Assembly: GCA_032622095.1 (NCBI GenBank)
Contig: CP136061.1
Location: 134,253,587 to 134,317,586 of the forward strand
Reading direction: 5' to 3'
Length of the DNA: 64,000 nt
Origin: Siphonodentalium dalli
Lineage: Eukaryota; Mollusca; Scaphopoda; Gadilida; Siphonodentaliidae
Part shown: piece after piece, positions 11,240-23,499 of the stretch
Layout: each line of letters opens with the position of its first letter
Numbering within the stretch: the first letter of the stretch is position 1
The notes under the pieces: generated by a model
What the model was told of the DNA's origin: nothing
The model's database searches: none
What the model saw: the letters and a program-made list of their open reading frames with translations, nothing else
Made by a program: the position numbers and the translations under genes

Positions 11240-13040
11240 AATTCTTGAAGAGGAGGAGGCCACGAGGCAGATCATCCGACTATGTCCATGAAACCCACCT
11301 GCTGAAGCAGAAAAGACCTGCATCCTGTACCAAAAAGATTTCTTGGTAGACATGTTCCAAAAAATAGATCATTGTGTCCCATATGTAATAGTTCAGATAA
11401 ACTCAAAAACAACTGAGCCTCCTAAAAGGAAACACCATGTACTTCATGTGCCCTACTAGTAATGATCACAGGATGAAGGTGTCCAGGATAAACATTGGTC
11501 ATAGGCAAGGGAGATAACTCATTTGTTCATGTACCTAATAGGATAAAGGAACCTCCCACCTAGAGGATGAAGCAGCACTAGCACGACATCCAGAGGATGT
11601 TGACTGGCCCACAATACATGCAAAAGGGGGCACCGAGGGGAAACACGGTTATGACACCCCACACCCCCCCCCAGAAAAGCTGAATCAATACTCAGAATGG
11701 ATCTCTCAAAATGAGTCAATGCTCAGTGCGGTATGACTAACTTTACAGAATTTTGAGCCCGACCGAGAGACCCAGGGGAGATATGAGAAACCGTTGGGCC
11801 CAGACCAATGGGGGGTACAGGGATACACCAGGAAAACATGACGGAGTTGAGCACTGGAAATCATGTCCATGGAAAGAAAAAACATACACATAAGGGAGGG
11901 GACCAAGATGGAAAGATTGCCTGCCTCTGGTACACCAAGCCAAGTAACTGGAAATGGAAGTGTACGATCAACCCAGGAGAGGAACTAATACTGCTAATGG
12001 AACACTGCTGATCATATGGCCAATCTGTGATGCAATGAACCGGCCTGCCTGGTTTCAAAATAAATGTGGAACTTAGTTAGTGTTCGTCAGGTGGTGGTAT
12101 AGGGAACCCATACCGTAGGTTAGCAGAAAGTTACAAAAACTGTGATAACCCGCCAACTTGTATGCTCAAGCACCGATGGGCATGCGGCAATAATTGTTAA
12201 ATGTCCCAAAGGTGAGAATCTGTGATCGCTAAAGCGGATTAGAATTAGAATCACGCCTGCCAAGTGATGTTAAACACTCAGCCCAAGTGATAACATAGAA
12301 TTGGAAAATATTCTTGGTCAAAGTCAGTGCTGTGACAAATACGATAACAAAATGGACTACATACATGACGCCTAGACACCAATGAAATGCTGATACGCTA
12401 TATGATGAAATCCTATGGTGTTAGGAGGTCACTGAAAGATGCATCCCAAATCTAGAAGTAACATTGAAAATGAGCGTAGTTCAGACGATAGTGTCTGTGG
12501 AGCTGAACGGTCGATATTCATGATATGTTCGGCTAAGTGAGTAGAGCGCTAAAGTCCCCTGTGAGATATAGCCACCGCATACTAACCTATCAGGTTCACA
12601 CACACGATCAAGTCCATAATACATCTAGGTTTGTCTCATAAAAGCGGCCTAATTGTTGAATAAAAATCTAACAGATTAGAAGGCTATAAAGATAGGTCTC
12701 AACAACACCTGGAATACCCCAACGGGATAATAAGGGAGGTGAGAATGGAGGCGAAATAAACTCATTCAGGAGCAGTTCCGGAATGCGGCACATAGCCAGA
12801 GCAATGTGATATGGCAGAAAGCAGACTGACAGAGGAAACCTCAAAGTACAAAGAACGAAGGTAATAGTGTACCAAACACTCAGTCGTATGAATGCAACTT
12901 GTCGGCGACAAGGAACAATGAGGTAGCCAAGGCAAGAATGGGTTCGGAAAAAACGCTATGTGTCGTGACAGCATGAACCTGGATGGACTGAGACAGAATC
13001 AGCGGTAGATGCTGCAGAACCTCCATCACTGCTCGTCGCT
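11240..13040. other. Interior of outer element, no intact gene
   Basis: Starts with ATTAGAAT...AGGAGGAGGCCACGAGG, a segment with a counterpart just inside the left end of the inner element (14130-14165). Several open frames of 60-70 codons overlap on both strands, with no recognisable domain. Looks like a decayed or non-coding interior. Confidence 0.4.
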
Positions 13041-13530
13041 GCGAAGGTTGTGGAAGCCGCGACTACAAATAGAGGAGGCATGACCACCAACAGATTCAGA
13101 GCCTGCAGCGCAGGCTGTACCGAGTTGACAAAGGAAAATTCATTGTTTCCCGTCTCTGCGAAGTTTGTGGAAGCCGCGACTACAAATAGAGGAGGCATGA
13201 CCACCAACAGACTCCGAGCCTGCAGCGCAGGCTGTACAGAGTTGACAGAGGAAAATTCATTGTTGCCCGTCACTGAGAAGGTTGTGGAAGCCGCGACTAC
13301 AAATAGAGGAGGCATAACCACCAACAGATTCCGAGCCTGCAGCGCAGGCTGTACCGAGTTGACAGAGGAAAATTCATCGTTTCCTGTCTCTGTATCGAGT
13401 TGGCAGAGGAACATCCATTGTTGACCGTCTCTGCGAAGGATGTGGAAGCCGCGACTACAAATAGAGGAGGCATGACCACTAACAGACTCTGAGCCTGCAG
13501 CGCAGGCTGTATCGAGTTGGCAGAGGAAAA
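13041..13530. repeat. 117-bp tandem repeat, about four copies, open in both strands
   Basis: Starts of GCGAAGGTTGTGGAAGCC-type motifs at 13041, 13158 and 13275 give a period of exactly 117 bp (39 codons). A fourth copy at 13433 follows a small partial duplication. Each unit contains the palindrome GCCTGCAGCGCAGGC. Because the period is a multiple of three, long frames stay open on plus (13050-13424) and minus (12956-13414). Related segments occur at 13620-13700, 19270-19319 and 22216-22260. Confidence 0.8.
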
Positions 13531-13759
13531 ATCGTCACACGTTGGATTTTGTTCTTGATATGTGGGTCCCATCCAGTCCTTCGGTTGTGGAAGACAGGCG
13601 TACTTCTATGCGGATGGCTCAGGAGGCCGCGACAAATAAGGAGGAGGCATGTCCAGCAACCGACTCCAGCGGAGGCTCCATGTTAATGGAGGAAGCAAGA
13701 GAAGGGCCATGTTTGTTCTTCCTTTTTCTGTTCTGTTAGTATCGTGCTGGTAATGCATG

Positions 13760-14095
13760 CAAAATGATATTTTTTAAAATATAATATATATTTCCTTAAA
13801 GAAAGCCTGAACACTGAACTATATGGATATATGTCCTGCGTTTGTAAACCATAGTAGAAAAGGGGTTAATTTTTGTGGTCGCCTACGATCCCTCACGGTC
13901 TTCAGTGGCTTGCTCGGAATCAGTCACGCATGCGCAGTCCCAATATAACCGATTGAATCTCGTCAGTTTATTTTCAACTCAATCAGGAGATTGGCGAGTT
14001 GCGGGGTTGGGAATGGCACCGCCATGGGAGGGCCCTATGATAGTTCAGTGGCTTTCTTTAAGGAAATATATATTATATTTTTAAAAATATCATAT
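13760..14095 (+). promoter_or_regulatory. Terminal module of inner element
   Basis: A 335-bp unit bounded by ~50-bp inverted arms (TATTTCCTTAAAGAAAGCC and its complement). It includes ATGGGAGGGCCCTATGATAG close to the right arm, which parallels TGGGAGGGCCTTTACTGTG in the outer element. Its first part matches the right end of the element (18555-18730). Regulatory role is inferred only. Confidence 0.35.
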
Positions 14096-15059
14096 TTCCG
14101 CTAAAGGAAGCCGTTCACACTGAACTATATGGATTAGAATGCAAGCCCAGGAGGAGGCACGAGCAATAAAGTTAATAGCCAAATTTTGGAGGGAATGCAC
14201 TCTTCTAAAACAGATTGTACCTAAATATGAACTCTTTAATGAATCTGTTATGATTAGTTACGTGAAATAACTCATATAATTAGAGTGCTATATTGCAAAC
14301 ATGTACCTCCCCCCCTTGTTTTTGGAAGAAACATCCCAGGTGGTGCCATTCAATTCAGAATTGCGAGCGAACCGAGCAATTCTCTGTTCTTCATCCGTCA
14401 GTTCTAAGAATCCAGCCGATTTGAGATGCGAGGAGACTAACTCCCTCTCCGCCTTAGCGACATAACGACCTGCACTGGAGGAGGCCCACTCCAAAGATGG
14501 CAAGACAACCCACATTAAGAGTTAACTAACTGCTGTTCACCAATGCAAATGGCAGATAACCTGATGCCCAATCTGTGGCACAGGGATCAAATGGAGAGCC
14601 CATTAGCCCAAAAGGGTTAGACAACTATAAGCGAGTCAAGCCATCGGATCAGAGGGAGCCCCCACCATCGCATGCTGCAGGTGGTCATGCCCAAGCTAAT
14701 ATCCTGGCCAAGCTGGAGGGTGGGGAGAGGTCATTTTTCTCCGATCCCTTCACGGAGGAGTGGCAGGCAAGGCCGTGTCGTTAAGACGAGCGTGACCAGG
14801 GGGACTCGGCGCTTTACCTCATGGGTACGGCCCCTGACCTACGCTTAAGCTGCTGAAGGCCATCCAGCCGGTGTCGATAGTGCGCACGCGATTTTGGCAG
14901 CTTTAGCGCCCAGAACCGCTAGCGTCTGGTGGAGGCCAAATGGCCTGGAGGTCCCAAGTACCCCGACAGCTCCACCAGACGTATCCCCACGAATTGGTTG
15001 AACCGTCGAGACGTAACCGGAGGAGCGTGAACTGGTCCTGCCCTTAGAACAGTTATCAC

Positions 15060-15540
15060 ACGTTCACATGTCTCTGAGGTACCTATGTAACACTGTAACA
15101 CAATATACACATTGCGTATATATATATATAAAATGATATATATTAAGTTTTCCTCATGAGACCATGTCAGAAGGCCCTACCAAAGCTGCGCCCATTAATC
15201 CAATGGTCGGAGCCAGATCACAGCTCCCTGTCATGATCCAACGTATCACTAAATATAGATATATAACCCCACAGAGAACATGTCGCATGTCTCTGAGGTA
15301 CCTATGTATCACAAGATATCATTGCAGAAACCAGGTGATACAAATCTTTCGCATATATAGATATATAAAATGATATAATAGATATATCATGGTGATATAT
15401 AAGTCATCATGAGATCATGTCATAAGACCCTACCAAAGCTGCGCCCAACAATCCAATGGTCGGAGCCAGAGCAGAAATCCCTGGCACAATCAAATGTATC
15501 ATTAAAGATATATATATAGCCCCTCAGAGAACATGACTAA
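15060..15540 (+). repeat. Diverged tandem duplication of ~220-250 bp
   Basis: CATGTCTCTGAGGTACCTAT occurs at 15067 and 15286, and CCTACCAAAGCTGCGCCCA at about 15176 and 15428, both followed by CAATGGTCGGAGCCAGA. Two diverged units with short TATA-rich stretches. Confidence 0.7.
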
Positions 15541-17310
15541 CAGCCATGAGCATCGGGAGCGCATGGCCGAACACCGCAGGTGACCAGAGCATCCAATGAG
15601 AAAGCAAACCGCTACTCTCAGGTGCCAAATAATAATATCGGTATGATTATTAATTTTGGAGAAATTTCCCAACGATCACCATCCTTTGGAATGGAGATAG
15701 ACAGCAAAATGTGCAATCACAAGTATTATGTTCAGCCTAAATCCACACACATTACTATTATTAGGCCATCACGACCACTAGGCACCTGAGAGCAGTCCAC
15801 GTTCCCAGCGGAATACCCACCGCGATCCGATTCTAAGAAATGAAGGTGCGCCTTCTACAACCGAAATCAGTTCAAATGATGTACAATGTAGTCAGATGAT
15901 AAACACAGGTAAATTTTCACGGTCACCATACGGAATATTCAGGTCTGAGCCTCTGCCCCCCCAAACATGCAGCAGAACGACCTAGATGTGTGATAGGTCG
16001 GTTAGTGTGAAGCATGCAGCAAACTGGTTAGGGGAAGACCCGCTCTAAAAATGGCTCCCCTAGGAAGGAAACGAATGAAATTATCATCCTCCTAGTAAAG
16101 GATACACATCACTTTTATAATGTTGTTTTATTTTAATTTGAAGAGCCAAGATAGAGAGGAACTCCCCCCACCTAAGTGGTCCTGCTTAAGGCATGTTTAA
16201 GGAAGAGAGGACAAATCCAGCATAGACCGAAATGCGCAGAGTTGGCAGCATGGATTCAGGCCCTTACTATCGGGCATCTGGTGCCATGGGGATGGGATCC
16301 ACTCGTATGGGGTGGTCCCCTGCCTGCGTCTTAGGAAAGGTCGGTAATGCTGGTCAATGAGCTTCCTCGAAAGCTTAGTTGGACAGCGCAAACGTCTTTG
16401 CCTGTTTTATTGTCAATGTGCCAGATAATCAAATTGATATGGGCAATAGAAGTATGAAGAGCCATGAGGATGGACTCTGGTCGGAAATGCTATTGGCAGT
16501 GGTCGTGGGACACGTGACAATATAAATGCTTTCCATGTAAATATGCTTCATTCGTGTGTGAAGTCTATTCGCCATATCAACTGTATGAAAGGTCGGGACA
16601 CGTATATATTTGAAAATTCATTGAGACTCCAGCTAGTCCATGAATACCCTCAAAACACCTACCATGCCCTTTATGAACAATGCATGCTGTATTGGATGTA
16701 CAGCCTGTTCTTGTTCCAAGCTCACATTTGATATGGTTACTTGCCATAAATAATGTCTCCCCCCACCTTCCTCATCTTGGAATACCACTGCTATTATATC
16801 GTTATTCATTGGGGAACGTCATCCAGGCCACGGTCGCCAGTTATTGACAGTGGGCCAGTTAACTGGAGGGGTCAAGTCACCACGATTCTAAATACCTGTC
16901 AGGCTGGAATCATTCTCATAATTGAATCAAGAAGGGGAAAGGTTTTTTAAACCAAAGTATCTTCAAATATATTTGTAGATAGTGAAACCATGATTAAACA
17001 CCGTCAGAGTGACGATAAGCTTCTTGTCTTACTCTAGAGAATGCAAACCGGAGCACCCATGATTTGTATTTTGTGTCCCAATTAGAGCCATATCCAGAAT
17101 CGTAGTAACCCAGCCCCCACCGCTTCTTTTCGGTAAACCTGCACAGGAAGAAAGCAATTATGTTTGTATTCCGGAAGGAGACACCATTTAGTCGAGAAAC
17201 AACCCAGCAATTTTGAAAGGATGGGTTAATTTTGGATACAATTCAGAATAATAACTAATTTTAGCGTCATGCTTGCAATCACTAAATGCTAGCAGTTCAA
17301 AATTTGACAG

Positions 17311-18110
17311 TGAAGTTGAAGCACTGTACGAGAATCGAATCATGTACTCAACAGAATTCTGACTCCTGTCAGATGTCAATCCCTGTCTGAAATTAATGAC
17401 ACTAACGAATCTTAGTACCACGACAGTCGTTATTTTCCTGATATTGATAAACTGTAGTCAACTTCAAGCGTCGACAAACACATCTAAATCATAGGAGACA
17501 TGTGTGACAGTATTGAAACAGAAAACACAAAGTATTTTGTGAAAGCATGTTGTTTTGATGAGTTCTAGTGACTCCAGTAGTGTTCTGTAACATGCACACA
17601 CCTAGGTGTGTACATGGGTCAGCCATTAAGTTTTAATTGTCCACACCCGATCGCACAGCGTAGTGCACCCACGACAACATACCTGAACAAGTGTTGTAAT
17701 GGGGAAAGTCGGCATTTGCATTCAGATTTTATTCAGTAATCTCGAATGGGACTTGTTAGCCTGACAAACTTGGTATCGGACCGAGTTCTGATTTCTGTCA
17801 GAATACCCTGACCAGGGTGCGATCCCCGGTCCGCTAGAACATGGCTGAGATTGTTACATTGAAGGTGATGCTCCGTTACGAGAATCAAACCATGAACAGA
17901 ATTATAACACTTGTCCAATATCAATCTCTGTCAATTTATTAAAGTAATAATGACACTACTGTTATTCTTAGGTATCTGTTTTTACATTGATAAACCAAGA
18001 TGTAATCAACTTTAAGTTCAAATGTGACCAACACATCTGGATCAGTTGTATTGAACCATAAAACAACAAAGTATTATGAGAAAGAATAATGTTCATAACA
18101 TTATGATAGA
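17311..18110 (+). repeat. Two diverged direct copies of a ~250-bp segment
   Basis: 17311-17560 and 17861-18100 share CGAGAATC(G/A)AA(T/C)CATG, AATTATAACACTTGTC/AATTCTGACTCCTGTC, TAATGACACTA and AACACATCT. The offset is about 550 bp. Identity is roughly 70 percent by eye. Nothing coding. Confidence 0.55.
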
Positions 18111-18743
18111 TAGCGTCAGTAGCGATGGTAATTATTGCTAAATAAATGTCCACGCGTAAATAAATTCCCACGAAATTAGGAGACTTCCGGTAGCGAATCA
18201 CGTGGCATTTTTTATATCTGACAAATTATATCATACCTTATAGGTTCTATAATAATTACATAGATGATTGCTCACAATAATCTATGCGCCTCGTAAGGCC
18301 TTGAAATGGCGGCTGATTATGGCGAAATGTCGATTTTCATATTCGAAAAATTTTAAGTCCGCCGCCTGTTCGAAAACCCGGATAATTGTATGTTTGAAGC
18401 GAAACGGTCCGTGAATTCGAAACAATAATTCTAAAAACTAACGCGTAGGCGACCAGTAATTATTGTATCGATAAATTGAATTTGTTGTCTAGTTGTTAAA
18501 CTACAAATTCGGAACAATACTCCCTTTAGACTTCCGTTCGGTTCGTAGCAGAAAATAAACTGACGAGATTCAATCGGTTATATTGGGACTGCGCATGCGT
18601 GACTGATTCCGAGCAAGCCACTGAGGGATCGTAGGCGACCACAAAAAGTTAACCCCTTTTCTACTATGGTTTACAAACGCAGGACATATATCCATATAGT
18701 TCAGTGTGAACGGCTTCCTTTAGCAGAAATATTGTGCGCAATT

Positions 18744-18789
18744 GTTATCCTAAGACCGAAGGACTTGTTATCCTAAGACCGAAGGACTG
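18744..18789 (+). repeat. 23-bp direct repeat, two copies
   Basis: TTATCCTAAGACCGAAGGAC occurs twice in tandem at 23-bp spacing directly right of the inner element's right end. Confidence 0.9.
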
Positions 18790-19637
18790 ACCCATCCGAA
18801 ATGACCCTCATGGAAAGCACTCTCGGATGGGCATGGCGAACTCGGACACGCATCAAATGCTGCCAAATCCTTGGAAAGGAAACTAAGTCTAAGTTCTGTC
18901 CTAGGAGCCCAAAAGAGGCCAGAAACTGTAAGAAGCAAGGCCACACTGGTGGAGGAAAGAACACAGGTGAATAATAGGGATACATACCCACCCAAAACCG
19001 GGAGGGACGGATGTCGGAAAAGACTTGACGAATGGAGAACAGGTCAGAAACCGTGCGGTAAAATCCCCTCGAGTGGAAGCAGTGGCAGTTGACACATTGA
19101 ACTGCGTAGGCAGGCAATGTGCCGAGGGCACCGGGCTTGCAAGCTAAACGGACCACTGATGTGGTAGCTGTAGCAAGTGGCCGGCTGGTGCAGCGACGGA
19201 ACGAACCCGGTGGAACCGGAGGCAGGACCAAAGGTAGCTGCGCTTGGACCACCATCGCTGCCCTTCTCTGCAGGGGCTATGGATGCCGCAACCCTGAGGG
19301 AGGAGGCATGTCCACCAACTAGACTTGCCGCGATTTTGGGAATAATCGAACAATTGTCAGTGGTGCCGATTAATCGATTTTCATTTTGAAAATCGACTTT
19401 TTTAGTTCAAATAACAATGCTTATTATACAACACAAGAACGCTGGCATACAGCGTATTTGCAAAGAACTTATCTCAACTTAAGAGGCAATATTTTGCACC
19501 ATATTTACAGCACTAATCTAACCAAGAAACCCACCCACGCAAACATTTGTGACAATGTAACTTTCAGTTGCGGCGTCTTTTGAGGTCGGGCCGACAGAGT
19601 AATCTAGTTCTGTCTTGGTTTCACGTCACGGCGGTTT

Positions 19638-21310
19638 TTAGCTCACCTGAGACGAAGTCTCCGGTGGAGCTATAGTCATCACTCCTCGTCCGTCGTCCGT
19701 CCATCAACAATTCTTTGAACATCTTCTCCTCTGATTCCATTGGACAGAATGGGTTCATATTTGGTGTGGATGTTCCCTAGGTGACTCTCATTCCGATTTG
19801 TTCAAATGAGGTCACTGGGTCAAATAGTTGCGAAGCCAAGGCCATAACTATTTCCCTCCATAGTATATCTTAAAACAACTTCTTGTAAAGAACCATTGGT
19901 CCGATTTAGCTTATATATGGTATGAGGGGTTCTTGATTGACTAGGGTTCAGATTTGTTCAAATGAGGTCACCAGGTTGATTAGTTGAGAAACCAGGGCCA
20001 TAACTCTCTTCCTCATAGTAATTCTTAGAATAACATCTTCTCAAAAAATATTGGGCCGATTTAGCTTATATTTGGTGTGGAGGGACCTAATGGGTCCATG
20101 GAGTTTTTTTCAAATTGGGTCACTGGGTCAAATAGGGGCAGAGCCAGGTACATAACTCTAAATACACATCACAGCTAGTCACCCCGTGCCCCACCCCACC
20201 TCCTGTCCCTGCCACACAATGCTGTACCATACCATATTATCTCTGCATACTTCACCCCATTAAAATCCTTGTTTTGATCACAGCTGTAGGAGTAACACAA
20301 TACAGTGGTATTGCACTGCAAAATGTTTGTGCCATCATTAATTATCTCCATGTCAACAGGTCTCCCAGACATTCTGGTAGCTGATAGTGACTTTATGAAT
20401 GGAATTTTATCCCATGTTTATCTCAGATACAAATTACCTGTTTGACAGATAAAGTTTATTTTTACTATTAATATTAACCATTTCATGACCAGAGTTGTGC
20501 TGGTGAGAGCAATGAAGACCCTGTGCTTGTGCATTCTCTTATATGTGCTCCCATGGGAAGCCTCCCATATAAAAGAGAATGCACTGGCTTTCAAGGTCAT
20601 GGAAATTTTGTTAAGCCAATATAGTCAGACATTCAAATAAATCATTATGTCATATTCTTGCAGGGATGTCCCTACTGTGTTGGGGGGGGGGGGGGGGGAT
20701 TTACGATTTGTTCAATGAAATGTAATTTTTGAGCTCACATCTTCTCTAGACTGAATGGGTTCAAATTTGGTGTGGATGTTCCCTAGGTGACTCACATTCA
20801 GATTTGTTCAAATGAGGTCACTCTGTCAAATGGTTATGAAGGCAGGGCCATAACTCTTGCCCTCCATAGTAATTCTTAAAAACTACTTATTCTGCTGACC
20901 ATCAGGTTGAATGGGTTCATATTTGGTATGAAGGGTCCTTGGGTGACCCAGAGTTCAGATTTTTTTCAAATGGGGTCATTTGTTTTAAATGGGGTCACCT
21001 GGTCAACTAGGGGCCAAGCAAAGGACAGTTTTCCTCTTAATATGCTTTCTTCACACGGGCCATCAGGTCTATTTACTGATATTTAGTATGAAGGGTTCTT
21101 TGGTGTCTGGGATTCAAATTTATTCAGATGGGGTCACCAGATTAAATAGAGTGGGACCAGGGACATAACTGTATGTCTCTATAGTAATACTTAAAATGTC
21201 TTCTCAAGAGAGGTTGGACTATTTAGCTTACATATAGTATGGAGGATCCTTTAGTGACTGAGATTCAGATTTGTTAACATGAGGTCAACCTGTTAAGAAA
21301 TGATTGGAAA
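19638..21310. repeat. Dispersed repeat blocks inside the hAT
   Basis: Contains GAGACGAAGTCTCCGGTGGA at 19651 and several diverged units with GGGTTCATATTTGGTGTGGA and CAAATGAGGTCACTGGGTCA. The same family appears inverted at 31206-31412. A poly-G run of about 15 lies at 20683. A frame on the minus strand at 20175-20372 is open but not recognised. Confidence 0.6.
20478..20632 (+). mobile_element. Truncated double-hairpin piggyBac-like MITE
   Basis: Preceded by TTAA (20474-20477). Only the first hairpin is present (GCATTCTCTTATATGTGC and its partner), ending at the joining segment. It lies inside the hAT. Confidence 0.55.
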
Positions 21311-22279
21311 TTTCGAACAATTGAGAAAGTTTGAGACGTCAGTTGTGAAATTCCAACCTAAGACTTGGGAGTCTGGAGCCCGGTCAGGAGGGGATATGTT
21401 GAGCTGGAGAGGGGGGTGATCTGTAGGGTTCCATTGGTAATTTAAAGGTAGATATTCACCGATCGACATGAAGCCTCTCTAGCCACATATCCTGTTTAGA
21501 TCTACTTCTTTTAAAGTGGTTATGAAAAGTTCTGACTGTTATGGTCTCAAGAGTCCCAGTCTTATCAGTCTTTGCAGTCTGGTGAGCGACCCCACTGTCT
21601 TTGACTGTCTTGTTCTTTTAATGTGCCGACACATGTGTATACTCCACGGCACGCGTGATAGCAGATGTTCAGCGGTCACGTGCTATTCCGCTTTTGAAGT
21701 TTTCAATTGGTTATGGGTATTGACAATCGAATGAATTGAGAGATTTCCGACTTTGAATTAAGACACGATCCCGAACTTCAAATTCAATTAATGCACGATC
21801 CCAATTTCACCAACAGGCTCACGAAGCACGTGGCCCGACGAGAGTTGGGAGTATTTTTTCGTTCAATTTGTTTAATCAAAATGATTTCTGAATCTGCTTA
21901 GTGCTTACATAAAGTTCATAAACTACGAGTAATTATTTTGTTTTTATTGTTTAATAGAGGCATTTGAATTTATATGGGAGCAAATTCTCAGAACTAATGC
22001 CCTTCATTTCCGACGTGCGGTGACCGTAAAACGGGAGTTATACTTACCATCTTACACTTACCAGACGCACCCCTTAATAGTCTCTTTTTTTGGCATCTAT
22101 TTACTAAAATTAAATCTCTATTTGAGATTTAATTTCATGGGTTGAAAAATCGATTAATCGTCGATTATAGCCACTGATTAATCGATTTTGAAAATCCAAA
22201 ATCGCGGCAAGCCTACCACCAACAAACTCCAGCGGAGTCTCCAAGTTAATGGAGGACGCAAGAGAAGGTGCCACGTCAG

Positions 22280-22942
22280 CAGAGGTCCCACGATCATTAA
22301 TCTTGATAATCGATAGTCAATACTAGATTAGAATCGATGAAGTGTATCTAATAGCAAGGACAGTTGAAGTAGTGCATAATATTCACATGTGCATAATTTG
22401 TATCAGAAACAACCGAGACAGTACTTCCTATGACAAAAAATACATTTTTGTTGTTTAGAAGGGTGTAATTGCACCGGTTATATAATTGTAAGTTGGGGTT
22501 ATCTCAAATCAAAGGTCATTGTGTGATATACCCTAGTCCACTGACACTTTATCATGCCCATAAATTAACGGAGATGGGAAATGTTCTAAATATATCTTCA
22601 CATATTTTAATATTAATTGTGACCAGGTGGACAAGTGCAAATGGTGAACACCCGTGAATAGAAAATTGCGAGTGCAGACGGGTGCGAGAGCAATCGCTAC
22701 TGTCCCGTGGGAAGGAAAGCCGGTAATTAGTAATGAGCACAATGCGTTACAAATATCTTAGCACGATCAACGATCGTTAACCTGTCCGTTGGATATTAAA
22801 CTGTAAAACAGGGTATCCAAATATATCCGGTACTTTTCAACATCCGAAATAAAGAACTCAGAGTAATCGCCGCCGAAAATGGTAATTGAATATCGGCTGT
22901 ATCAACGTTTCATCGATTATACGATGAATCGTGGCACCCCTA
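22280..22942. mobile_element. hAT MITE
   Basis: The left end CAGAGGTCCCACGATCATTA and the right end, inverted (TAGGGGTGCCACGATTCATC), match the hAT at 48719-49861. The flanking 8-mers CACGTCAG and CCTGTCGG are alike at 5 of 8 positions, consistent with an old target duplication. No coding. Confidence 0.6.
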
Positions 22943-23499
22943 CCTGTCGGAGGGAAAAAACATTACGAAGTTTTCATCGTAAAAGCATTGAGACGTATGT
23001 TCAATGTAGAGAGAGGAGGCAAGCCACACTGTGGCTATTTTATCTAGCATCCGTGAGGAAAATTATTTTGTCAGGGACCAAACTCCAAACTGGAGCTTAG
23101 TGGAGACGCCAACACAATATTGCATCCGGTGCAGTGTTAAAATCCCGCCGAGAACCCGAATGACTCGAAAGAGCATCGGTTTTTTCTATTGTTTTATGCA
23201 AACAAAAACGATATTTGTTCGAAGTGATTCTCGTAAATAAAACAAAATTGAAATATTTGTTAATGAATTTATCCACCCACGACTACTGTCATTAATAAGA
23301 CAGTATTGTAGAATAAAAGATTGTTGAACAATTGTAAAACTAAATTCCGAAAATAGGAAAACACTACTCGAGGTACTGCGTACGGATTTTTAAAACAACT
23401 TCTTATAGAATCTTGCAAGCAAGAAATATATAACCATTAGTTTCAGTGTCCAAGATATATTTGACGGAGATACTAAGATGTTTCACATGTCAGTAAACA

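Larger units (their letters stand above)
14150..18550. other. Interior of inner element, no intact gene
   Basis: The most GC-rich part (14290-15060) has short frames on both strands (minus 14288-14515, plus 14575-14784) that I do not recognise. The remainder is AT-rich. I see no reverse transcriptase, DDE transposase or tyrosine recombinase motif. Confidence 0.4.
13760..18730. mobile_element. Inner unclassified element, same architecture as the outer one
   Basis: The left terminal unit (13788-13990: ACTGAACTATATGGATATAT, then CTATGATTTAC-type and CGCATGCGCAGTCCC motifs) recurs inverted at 18555-18730. As in the outer element, the left end has an added inverted short arm (about 14040-14090) and a direct short arm (about 14095-14140), after which comes ATTAGAAT...AGGAGGAGGCACGAG. 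The length, about 5 kb, is similar to the reconstructed outer element. The termini of inner and outer elements are not alike in sequence apart from short shared words, so they are separate families with one plan. No enzyme was recognised. Confidence 0.55.
19320..22215. mobile_element. hAT-type element with 8-bp target duplication
   Basis: The ends TAGACTTGCCGCGATTTTGG and, inverted, TAGGCTTGCCGCGATTTTGG form a near-perfect 20-bp terminal repeat. It is flanked by a perfect 8-bp duplication CCACCAAC (19312-19319 and 22216-22223). AATCGATT-rich subterminal sequence is typical of this group. The 2.9-kb interior contains no transposase that I recognise; it carries dispersed repeats (19638-21310) and a truncated double-hairpin MITE. 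It interrupts the outer element. Confidence 0.85.
10850..23482. mobile_element. Large unclassified element (outer of two nested), interrupted three times
   Basis: The left terminal sequence (ATCTTGGACACTGAAACTAA, then AAATCGGTACGCAGTACCTCGAG region, 10880-10945) recurs inverted at the right end (23360-23482: CGAGGTACTGCGTACGGATT, then TTAGTTTCAGTGTCCAAGAT). The left end carries two additional short copies of the same arm, one inverted (about 11128-11185) and one direct (about 11190-11235), giving a direct-inverted-direct...inverted layout. Inside sit a similar element (13760-18730), a hAT (19320-22215) and a hAT MITE (22280-22942). Without these the element would be about 4.1 kb. No transposase or reverse transcriptase was recognised. 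The boundaries are approximate. Confidence 0.55.

Noticed and set aside
12956-13572. Overlapping frames of 90-150 codons on both strands
   Set aside because: Explained by the 117-bp repeat with period divisible by three; no independent sign of coding, so listed as repeat and not as CDS.
14288-14784. Minus and plus frames of about 70 codons in the GC-rich interior of the inner element
   Set aside because: No recognisable domain, no splice context, opposite strands only 60 bp apart; probably chance in a GC-rich stretch.
17800-17840. B-box-like GGTGCGATCCCCGG, suggesting a tRNA or tRNA-derived SINE
   Set aside because: No cloverleaf can be drawn and no A box at the right distance.
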